64,000 nucleotides of DNA from Prionace glauca (taxonomy: Eukaryota > Chordata > Chondrichthyes > Carcharhiniformes > Carcharhinidae): the NCBI GenBank assembly GCA_037974335.1, contig CM075729.1, positions 110,217,962-110,281,961 of the forward strand. Direction: 5' to 3'. The notes under the pieces were generated by a model, which had not been told where the DNA came from, made no database searches, and saw only the letters and a program-made list of their open reading frames with translations. Position numbers and translations under genes: made by a program. Below are positions 54,023 through 64,000 of this stretch, piece by piece (the stretch's first letter is position 1; each line of letters starts with the position of its first letter).

Positions 54023-54740
54023 CCACAGTACTGACCCTCTGACAGTGCAGCACTCCCACAGTACTGACCCTCTGACAGTGCAGCACTCCCTCAGTACTGA
54101 CCCTCTGACAGTGCAGCACTCCCTCAGTACTGACCCTCTGACAGTGCAGCACTCCCTCAGTACTGACCCTCTGACAGTGCAGCACTCCCTCAGTACTGAC
54201 CCTCTGACAGTGCAGCACTCCCACAGTACTGACCCTCTGACAGTGCAGCACTCCCTCAGTACTGACCCTCGGACAGTGCAGCACTCCCACAGTACTGACC
54301 CTCGGACAGTGCAGCACTCCCTCAGTACTGACCCTCTGACAGTGCAGCACTCCCTCAGTACTGACCGTCTGACAGTGCAGCACTCCCTCAGTACTGACCC
54401 TCGGACAGTGCAGCACTCCCACAGTACTGACCCTCGGACAGTGCAGCACTCCCTCAGTACTGACCCTCTGACAGTGCAGCACTCCCACAGTACTGACCCT
54501 CGGACAGTGCAGCACTCCCACAGTACTGACCCTCGGACAGTACAGCCATCCCTCAGTACTGACCCTCTGACAGTGCAGCACTCCCACAGTACTGACCCTC
54601 GGACAGTGCAGCACTCCCACAGTACTGACCCTCAGACTGTGCAGCACTCCGTCAGTACTGATCCTCGGACAGTGCAGCACTCCCACAGCAATGATCCTGA
54701 AAGTGCAGCACTCCCTCATTACTGATGCTCTGACAGTTGA
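54023..54740. repeat. 33-bp minisatellite (about 21 copies)
   Basis: Unit ACAGTACTGACCCTCTGACA plus GTGCAGCACTCCC, with CTGAC/CGGAC and CACAG/CTCAG variants. The period is divisible by three, so long frames are open on both strands without being genes. Units decay at the right end (54640-54740). Confidence 0.96.
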
Positions 54741-54754
54741 GCACTCCCTCAATA

Positions 54755-55515
54755 CTTTTAACGTGAACCCCCAATTCAAAAAGGGAGAGAGGCAAAAAGT
54801 AGGAAACTATAAGCTGGTTAGCTTGACTTCTGTGGTGGGGAAGTTGTTGGAATTAATCATTGCAGAGGAGATGACTGAATATTTGGAAAAACAAAGCTCA
54901 ATCCTCTACTGCCAGCATTGTTTTATGAAGGGAAAGTCATGCTGGACAAACTTGCTTGAGTTCTTTGAGAACATAACCAGCTAAGTGGATAATGGGGAAA
55001 CTGGATATGGTATATCCAGTTTCCCCATTATCCACTTCCAGAAGGCATTTGCCAAGATGAAGTATAAAAGACTGATGCAGAAGGTGAGATTGCAGAGAAT
55101 TGGGGGTAGATATACTAGATTGGTTTGAGGATTGGCTGACTGACAGAAAACCGAGGATCGGAATAAATGGGTCCGTCTCTGTCTGGCAAAAAGTAATTAG
55201 TGGGGTGTCAGTCCTCGGACCTCAACTGTGTAGAATCAATATAAATGATCTGCAAATAGGAACAGAGTGTAACATAGCAAAATTTGTGGATGATACTAAA
55301 ATAGGTGGGAAAGCAGGATATAAAGATTATACAGATGGATACAGATTGGCGAGGAGAACAGATCATAATTTGGCAGATGGAGTTTAATGTGGATGAGTGT
55401 GAGGCAATCTATCTTGGCAGGTAAAGTAGAAAGGCAAATTATTATCTAAAAGGAAAGCAGATTCAAAATGCATCTGGGCAGAGGGATCTGGGTGTCTTTG
55501 TTCATGAATCTCCCC
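54755..55515 (+). mobile_element. CR1-like LINE relic with an internal palindrome
   Basis: RT motifs in order: [40 protein letters not shown], then (after a fold-back insertion at 55012-55037) the region before IGGRYTRLV, ISGVSVLGPQLCRININDLQ and KFVDDTKIGGKAG. Several frame changes; moderately old. Confidence 0.8.
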
Positions 55516-55689
55516 CAGCACCTCCCTCCTATTCCAATTGGAGAAGTCAAAACTAAGACACAGCTGCTTTCTTTACCAGAGAGTTTATTGAGTTTACAGT
55601 CGACGCTATTATACCCGACCAGTGCCCCAGCTATCCCCATTTATAAGTGTAGAAATATCCATTACCAATTTATAATGGAATTGTAATCA
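55516..55689. other. Unassigned sequence
   Basis: No coding signal. A minus-strand AATAAAC near 55585 lies beside a TATAAT-like word, but element boundaries are not visible. Confidence 0.35.
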
Positions 55690-55990
55690 AATCTTAAAAT
55701 ATGATTGCCATTCCATCTTAACCATGTCATTATTATTAAACTTTAATATGATCGCGATTAAACATTAACCATTTGATTGTCGTTGAACATTAACAATGTG
55801 ATTGTGATTAAATATTAACCATGATTGTGGTTAACCATCTTATTATTATTAAATATTAATAATGATTGTGATTAAATATTAACCATGATTGTCATTAAAC
55901 ATGGGATTGTAATTAACCATTAACAATCTAATTAACATTAAGCACTCACAATGCAGTTGTGATTGTTAATGTTTGAAATACCAATGTGAT
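55690..55990. repeat. AT-rich degenerate tandem repeat
   Basis: Loose repetition of GATTGTGATTAAATATTAAC and CATTAACCAT words at about 20-25 bp spacing. The units are strongly diverged. Confidence 0.6.
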
Positions 55991-56087
55991 TAACAAGATA
56001 CTGACATCAGGGTTGGTGCTGGGGATCAGATCACTCATTCCACCTCTCAGTGAAAGCCGTGCATCTGACTCCTAGGGGCTGTGCAGG

Positions 56088-56420
56088 TTAAAAATCGGCC
56101 CCAGTAAAGAAACCATAGACATTTACAGTTTAATTTACACAGTCTCATATGTGGATCCGCCATCAGTCCATCAGTCACTGGCTGTCACCTTGAGAAAACT
56201 AAAGCTTTGCTGAGTGTCTCATCCATTCCTCCCGCTGTTTTCCCTGGATTACTGATCGGGACACAGGAGGTCACTGGAGGAGATAAACGCATGAAGAGTA
56301 AGAGGATAACAAAGGAAAGAAAGTAACAAAGGTTAAAAATCCAGTCCCAGTAGAGAAACCATGGACGTTTACAGTTTAATTTATACAGTCGCATATACAA
56401 TCCGCCATCAGCCCATCAGA
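56088..56420. repeat. Local direct duplication of about 90 bp, spaced 241 bp
   Basis: 56088-56180 and 56329-56420 share AGGTTAAAAATC, CAGTTTAATTTA and ATCCGCCATCAG with modest divergence. The DNA between is unassigned. Confidence 0.75.
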
Positions 56421-56937
56421 GTCTATCGGAGACCAAAATGCTAACTTATGTGAGGAAGCAGAGGATGTGGTAACATTCTGAATGAATAATTTACAATTGT
56501 CTTCAGAAATCAGGGAGCTGATGATAATACAACGATGTAGTTCAGGAAGAGGAGTCTGAATGATGGCATGGATAAACATTGCTAGAGAGCAACTGTTAAT
56601 GGGTTTGATGTTTCTGAAATGGGAAAAATCTGTTAAAAGAAGCAGGAAAGAAATTGCAGGAAATTCCATCATTATCATCTCTTGCTGGCTGCATGAATGC
56701 AGGAAGAGGATTGAAGGCTGAGCTGATAGAGACAGTTAGCTTAACATCGGTAGGAGAACAATTATTGGAATCACTTTTCAGAACCAGTACAAATCTTCAT
56801 TTGGAAAGGCAGAGATTAAATGATTGAAATCCAAACGAAATGATAAAAAAATTTATAGATGTACAAATATTATCCGTGTGGGTGACAGTGAGGAGGAAAT
56901 CTTCAAACTGCAGGAAGATAGAGATGGTCTGGGCAGC
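56421..56937 (+). mobile_element. Old CR1-like LINE relic at the edge of satellite array 3
   Basis: GGAGGAAATCTTCAAACTGC and AGATAGAGATGGTCTGGGCA (56893-56937) match 7437-7485 of the relic at 6720-8265. Upstream GTTAGCTTAACATCGGTAGG corresponds to RT motif 1. Confidence 0.6.
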
Positions 56938-59900
56938 TGGACACACTGAGAGGGACAGTATCAGTACAGAACACAGCTCACACACAGAGAGGGACAGTAT
57001 CAGTACAGGACACAGCTCACACACAGGGAGGGACAGTATCAGTACAGGACACAGCTCACACACTGAGAGGGACAGTATCAGTACAGGACACAGCTCACAC
57101 ACTGAAAGGGGCAGTATCAGTACAGGACACAGCTCACACACTGAGAGGGACAGTATCAGTACAGGACACAGCTCACACACTGAGAGAGACAGTATCAGTA
57201 CAGAACACAGCTCACACACTGAGAGGGACAGTATCAGTACAGGACACAGCTCACACACTGAGAGGGACAGTATCAGTACAGGACACAGCTCACACACTGA
57301 GAGGGACAGTATCAGTACAGGACACAGCTCACACACTGAGAGGGACAGTATCAGTACAGGACACAGCTCACACACTGAGAGGGACAGTATCAGTACAGGA
57401 CACAGCTCACACATTGAGAGGGACAGTATCAGTACAGGACACAGCTCACACAATGAGAGGGACAGTATCAGTACAGGACACAGCTCACACACTGAGAGAG
57501 ACAATATCAGTACAGGACACAGCTCACACACTGAGAGGGACAGTATCAGTACAGGACACAGCTCACACACTGAGAGGGACAATAACAGTACAGGGCACAG
57601 CTCACACACTGAGAGAGACAGTATCAATACAGGACACAGCTCACACACTGGGAGGGACAGTATCAGTACAGGACACCTCTCACACACTGAGAGGGACAGT
57701 ATCAGTACAGGACACAGCTCACACACAGAGAGGGACAGTATCAGTACAGGACACAGCTCACACACTGAGAGAGACAGTATCAGTACAGGACACAGCTCAC
57801 ACACTGAGAGGGACAGTATCAGTACAGGACACAGCTCACACACTGAGAGGGACAGTATCAGTGTTGGACACAGCTCACACACAGAGAGGGACAGTATCAG
57901 TACAGGACACAGCTCACACACTGAGAGGGACAGTATCAGTGTTGGACACAGCTCACACACTGAGAGGGACAGTATCAGTACTGGACACAGCTCACACACT
58001 GAGAGGGACAGTATCAGTACAGGACACAGCTCACACACTGAGAGGGATAGTATCAGTACAGGACACAGCTCACACACTGAGAGGGATAGTATCAGTACAG
58101 GACACAGCTCACACACTGAGAGAGACAGTATCAGTACAGGGCACAGCTCACACACTGAGAGGGATAGTATCAGTACAGGACACAGCTCACACACTGAGAG
58201 AGACAGTATCAGTACAGGACACAGCTCACACACTGAGAGGGACAGTATCAGTACAGGACACAGCTCACAGACTGAGAGAGACAGTATCAGTATAGGACAC
58301 AGCTCACACACTGAGAGGGACAGTATCAGTACAGGACACAGCTCACACACTGAGAGGGGCAGTATCAGTACAGGACACAGCTCACACACTGAGAGGGACA
58401 GTATCAGTACAGGACACAGCTCACACACTGAGAGGGACAGTATCAGTACAGGACACAGCTCACACACTGAGAGGGACAGTATCAGTACAGGACACAGCTC
58501 ACACACTGAGAGGGGCAGTATCAGTACAGGACACAGCTCACACACTGAGAGGGACAGTATCAGTACAGGACACAGTTCACACACTGAGAGGGACAGTATC
58601 AGTACAGGACACAGCTCACACACTGAGAGGGACAGTATCAGTACAGGGCACAGCTCACACACTGAGAGGGACAGTATCAGTACAGGACACAGCTCACACA
58701 CTGAGAGGGACAGTATCAGTATAGGACACAACTCACACACTGAGAGGGACAGTATCAGTATAGGACACAGCTCACACACTGAGAGGGACAGTATCAGTAC
58801 AGGACACAGCTCACACACTGAGAGGGACAGTATCAGTACAGGACACAGCTCACAGACTGAGAGAGACAGTATCAGTACAGGACACAGCTCACACACTGAG
58901 AGGGACAGTATCAGTACAGGACACAGCTCACACGCTGAGAGGGACAGTATCAGTACAGGACACAGCTCACACACTGAGAGGGACAGTATCAGTACAGGAC
59001 ACAGCTCACAGACTGAGAGAGACAGTATCAGTATAGGACACAGCTCACACACTGAGAGGGACAGTATCAGTACAGGACACAGCTCACACACTGAGAGGGA
59101 CAGTATCAGTACAGGACACAGCTCACACACTGAGAGGGACAGTATCAGTACAGGACACAGCTCACACACTGAGAGGGACAGTATCAGTACAGGACACAGC
59201 TCACACACTGGGAGGGACAGTATCAGTACAGGACACAGCTCACACACTGAGAGGGACAGTATCAGTACAGGACACAGCTCACACACTGAGAGAGACAGGA
59301 TCAGTACAGGACACAGCTCACACACTGAGGGAGATAGTATCAGTACAGGACACAGCTCACACACTGAGAGGGACAGTATCAGTACAGGACACAGCTCACA
59401 CACTGAGAGGGACAGTATCAGTACAGGACACAGCTCACACACTGAGAGGGACAGTATCAGTAAAGGACACAGCTCACACACTGAGAGGGACAGTATCAGT
59501 ACAGGAAACTGCTCACACACTGAGAGGGACAGTATCAGTACAGGACACAGCTCACACACTGAGAGAGACAGTATCAGTACAGGGCACAGCTCACACACTG
59601 AGAGAGACAGTATCAGTACAGGACACAGCTCACACACTGAGAGGGACAGTATCAGTACAGGGCACAGCTCACACACTGAGAGAGACAGTATCAGTATAGG
59701 ACACAGCTCACACACTGAGAGGGACAGTATCAGTACAGGACACAGCTCACACACTGAGAGGGGCAGTATCAGTACAGGACACAGCTCACACACTGAGAGG
59801 GACAGTATCAGTACAGGACACAGCTCACACACTGAGAGGGACAGTATCAGTACAGGACACAGCTCACACACTGAGAGGGACAGTATCAGTACAGGACACA

Positions 59901-62900
59901 GCTCACACACTGAGAGGGACAGTATCAGTACAGGACACAGCTCACACACTGAGAGAGACACTATCAATACAGGACACAGCTCACACACTGAGAGGGACAG
60001 TATCAGTACAGGACACAGCTCACACACTGAGAGGGACAGTATCAGTACAGGGCACAGCTCACACACTGAGAGGGACAGTATCAGTACAGGACACAGCTCA
60101 CTCACTGAGAGGGACAGTATCAGTATAGGACACAACTCACACACTGAGAGGGACAGTATCAGTATAGGACACAGCTCACACACTGAGAGGGACAGTATCA
60201 GTACAGGACACAGCTCACACACTGAGAGGGACAGTATCAGTACAGGACACAGCTCACAGACTGAGAGAGACAGTATCAGTATAGGACACAGCTCACACAC
60301 TGAGAGGGACAGTATCAGTACAGGACACAGCTCACACACTGAGAGGGACAGTATCAGTACAGGACACAGCTCACACACTGAGAGGGACAGTATCAGTACA
60401 GGACACAGCTCACAGACTGAGAGAGACAGTATCAGTATAGGACACAGCTCACACACTGAGAGGGACAGTATCAGTACAGGACACAGCTCACACACTGAGA
60501 GGGACAGTATCAGTACAGGACACAGCTCACACACTGAGAGGGACAGTATCAGTACAGGACACAGCTCACACACTGAGAGGGACAGTATCAGTACAGGACA
60601 CAGCTCACACACTGAGAGGGACAGTATCAGTACAGGACACAGCTCACACACTGAGAGGGACAGTATCAGTACAGGACACAGCTCACACACTGAGAGGGAC
60701 AGTATCAGTACAGGACACAGCTCACACACTGAGAGAGACAGGATCAGTACAGGACACAGCTCACACACTGAGGGAGATAGTATCAGTACAGGACACAGCT
60801 CACACACTGAGAGGGACAGTATCAGTACAGGACACACTGAGAGGGACAGTATCAGTACAGGACACAGCTCACACACTGAGAGGGACAGTATCAGTAAAGG
60901 ACACAGATCACACACTGAGAGGGACAGTATCAGTACAGGAAACTGCTCACACACTGAGAGGGACAGTATCAGTACAGGGCACAGCTCACACACTGAGAGG
61001 GACAGTATCAGTACTGGACACAGCTCACACACTGAGAGAGACACTATCAATACAGGACACAGCTCACACAGTGAGAGGGACAGTATCAGTACAGGACACA
61101 GCTCACACACTGAGAGGGACAGTATCAGTACAGGACACAGCTCACACACTGAGAGAGACAGTATCAGTACAGGGCACAGCTCACACACTGAGAGAGACAG
61201 TATCAGTACAGGACACAGCTCACACACTGAGAGGGACAGTATCAGTACAGGGCACAGCTCACACACTGAGAGAGACACTATCAATACAGGACACAGCTCA
61301 CACACTGAGAGGGACAGTATCAGTACAGGACACAGCTCACACACTGAGAGAGACAGTATCAGTACAGGACACAGCTCACACACTGAGAGAGACAGTATCA
61401 GTACAGGACACAGCTCACACACTGAGAGAGACAGTATCAGTACAGGACACAGCTCACACACTGAGAGAGACAGTATCAGTACAGGACACAGCTCACACAC
61501 TGAGAGGGACAGTATCAGTACAGGACACAGCTCACACACTGAGAGAGACAGTATCAGTACAGGACACAGCTCACACACTGAGAGGGACAGTATCAGTACA
61601 GAACACAGCTCACACACAGAGAGGGACAGTATCAGTACAGGACACAGCTCACACACAGGGAGGGACAGTATCAGTACAGGACACAGCTCACACACTGAGA
61701 GGGACAGTATCAGTACAGGACACAGCTCACACACTGAAAGGGGCAGTATCAGTACAGGACACAGCTCACACACTGAGAGGGACAGTATCAGTGCAGGACA
61801 CAGCTCACACACTGAGAGGGACAGTATCAGTACAGGACACACTCACACACAGAGAGACAGTATCAGTACAGGACACAGCTCACACACTGAGAGAGACAGT
61901 ATCAGTACAGGACACAGCTCACACACTGAGAGAGACAGTATCAGTACAGAACACAGCTCACACACTGAGAGGGACAGTATCAGTACAGGACACAGCTCAC
62001 ACACTGAGAGGGACAGTATCAGTACAGGACACAGCTCACACACTGAGAGGGACAGTATCAGTACAGGACACAGCTCACACACTGAGAGGGACAGTATCAG
62101 TACAGGACACAGCTCACACACTGAGAGGGACAGTATCAGTACAGGACACAGCTCACACACTGAGAGGGACAGTATCAGTACAGGACACAGCTCACACATT
62201 GAGAGGGACAGTATCAGTACAGGACACAGCTCACACAATGAGAGGGACAGTATCAGTACAGGACACATCTCACACACTGAGAGAGACAATATCAGTACAG
62301 GACACAGCTCACACACTGAGAGGGACAGTATCAGTACAGGACACAGCTCACACACTGAGAGGGACAATAACAGTACAGGGCACAGCTCACACACTGAGAG
62401 AGACAGTATCAATACAGGACACAGCTCACACACTGGGAGGGACAGTATCAGTACAGGACACCTCTCACACACTGAGGGGGACAGTATCAGTACAGGACAC
62501 AGCTCACACACAGAGAGGGACAGTATCAGTACAGGACACAGCTTACACACTGAGAGAGACAGTATCAGTACAGGACACAGCTCACACACTGAGAGGGACA
62601 GTATCAGTACAGGACACAGCTCACACACTGAGAGGGACAGTATCAGTGTTGGACACAGCTCACACACAGAGAGGGACAGTATCAGTACAGGACACAGCTC
62701 ACACACTGAGAGGGACAGTATCAGTACAGGACACAGCTCACACACTGAGAGGGACAGTATCAGTACAGGACACAGCTCACACACTGAGAGGGACAGTATC
62801 AGTACAGGACACAGCTCACACACTGAGAGGGACAGTATCAGTACAGGACACAGCTCACACACTGAGAGGGACAGTATCAGTGTTGGACACAGCTCACACA

Positions 62901-64000
62901 CAGAGAGGGACAGTATCAGTACAGGACACAGCTCACACACTGAGAGGGACAGTATCAGTACAGGACACAGCTCACACACTGAGAGGGACAGTATCAGTAA
63001 AGGACACAGCTCACACACTGAGAGGGACAGTATCAGTACAGGAAACTGCTCACACACTGAGAGGGACAGTATCAGTACAGGGCACAGCTCACTCACTGAG
63101 AGGGACAGTATCAGTACTGGACACAGCTCACACACTGAGAGAGACACTATCAATACAGGACACAGCTCACACACTGAGAGGGATAGTATCAGTACAGGAC
63201 ACAGCTCACACACTGAGAGGGACAGTATCAGTACAGGACACAGCTCACACACTGAGAGAGACAGTATCAGTACAGGGCACAGCTCACACACTGAGAGAGA
63301 CAGTATCAGTACAGGACACAGCTCACACACTGAGAGGGACAGTCTCAGTACAGGGCACAGCTCACACACTGAGAGAGACACTATCAATACAGGACACAGC
63401 TCAGACACTGAGAGGGACAGTATCAGTACAGGACACAGCTCACACACTGAGAGAGACAGTATCAGTACAGGACACAGCTCACACACTGAGAGAGACAGTA
63501 TCAGTACAGGACACAGCTCACACACTGAGAGAGACAGTATCAGTACAGGACACAGCTCACACACTGAGAGAGACAGTATCAGTACAGGACACAGCTCACA
63601 CACTGAGAGGGACAGTATCAGTACAGGACACAGCTCACACACTGAGAGAGACAGTATCAGTACAGGACACAGCTCACACACTGAGAGGGACAGTATCAGT
63701 ACAGAACACAGCTCACACACAGAGAGGGACAGTATCAGTACAGGACACAGCTCACACACAGGGAGGGACAGTATCAGTACAGGACACAGCTCACACACTG
63801 AGAGGGACAGTATCAGTACAGGACACAGCTCACACACTGAAAGGGGCAGTATCAGTACAGGACACAGCTCACACACTGAGAGGGACAGTATCAGTACAGG
63901 ACACAGCTCACACACTGAGAGGGACAGTATCAGTACAGGACACACTCACACACTGAGAGAGACAGTATCAGTACAGGACACAGCTCACACACTGAGAGAG
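56938..64000 (-). repeat. 39-bp satellite array 3 (about 181 copies, inverted, runs off the window)
   Basis: Same unit as arrays 1 and 2 in reverse (CACTGAGAGGGACAGTATCA plus GTACAGGACACAGCTCACA). A marker unit with GTACAGAACACAGCTC followed by ACACAGAGAGG occurs at 56969, 61601 and 63704. The second spacing is 2103 bp, which equals 54 units with one 36-bp unit. The first is 4632 bp, 119 units less a 9-bp loss near 60834. Stop-free frames up to 1681 codons are by-products. Confidence 0.97.

Noticed and set aside
54045-54725. Frames of HSLSTDPLTVQ-type repeats on both strands
   Set aside because: 33-bp minisatellite, period divisible by three; no gene context.
55516-55690. Possible LTR on the minus strand (AATAAACTCTCTGG beside a TATA-like word)
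   Set aside because: No TG/CA ends, primer-binding site or partner LTR could be recognised.
56797-61842. A 1681-codon frame in array 3
   Set aside because: Pure 13-residue repetition from the satellite, with only the last residues from LINE relic sequence. Treated as non-coding.

Overview
This window looks like genomic DNA of a cartilaginous fish, most likely a shark. The clues are (i) an MHC class I gene with intact exons of shark-like sequence, (ii) many CR1-type LINE 3' ends with TTCTTATG, TTCTATG or TTCTTTG tails and a body typical of elasmobranch repeats, (iii) Penelope-like elements, and (iv) very abundant minisatellites. Species assignment is an inference from repeat content, not from a database match.

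The only host gene I can support is an MHC class I heavy-chain gene on the minus strand, about 9.2-25.1 kb. Exons with canonical GT-AG borders and phase 1 joins encode signal peptide (25034-25097), alpha1 (21792-22052), alpha2 (20771-21043), alpha3 (19957-20220), connecting/transmembrane (10064-10168) and short cytoplasmic exons (9611-9642, 9353-9401, perhaps 9232 downward). An SXY-like promoter lies at about 25190-25265. Several peptide-anchoring residues differ from classical class I, so it is probably non-classical. Its introns are crowded: minisatellites grow out of the splice donors of exons 1 and 3, a CR1 tail forms the 3' splice-site region of alpha1, and a 9.8 kb intron 4 holds a GA microsatellite, a near full-length CR1 LINE and three Penelope-like insertions inside one minisatellite.

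Region by region: 1-5.3 kb, a broken gamma/epsilon-like endogenous retrovirus with its 3' LTR, entered by two CR1 tails; 5.3-9.2 kb, old LINE relics and a 28-bp minisatellite downstream of the class I gene; 9.2-25.3 kb, the class I gene; 25.3-28.9 kb, relic LINEs, a Penelope fragment, the 3' part of a second related retrovirus on the minus strand, and a SINE; 28.85-47.9 kb, a direct segmental duplication of about 9 kb per copy, each copy carrying a large array of a 39-bp satellite (29.6-32.4 and 39.4-44.85 kb) and later LINE insertions; 47.9-56.9 kb, a nest of CR1 elements including one nearly intact 3.8 kb copy, two minisatellites and AT-rich DNA; 56.94-64.0 kb, a third, inverted and higher-order array of the same 39-bp satellite that runs off the window.

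The huge open frames in the satellite (up to 1681 codons, on both strands) arise because the unit is 39 bp, a multiple of three; I do not regard them as genes. The most unusual signals are the tandemly copied splice donors, the Penelope elements with mirrored ends and a hammerhead-ribozyme-like core, two fold-back templated insertions, and the satellite-bearing duplication.
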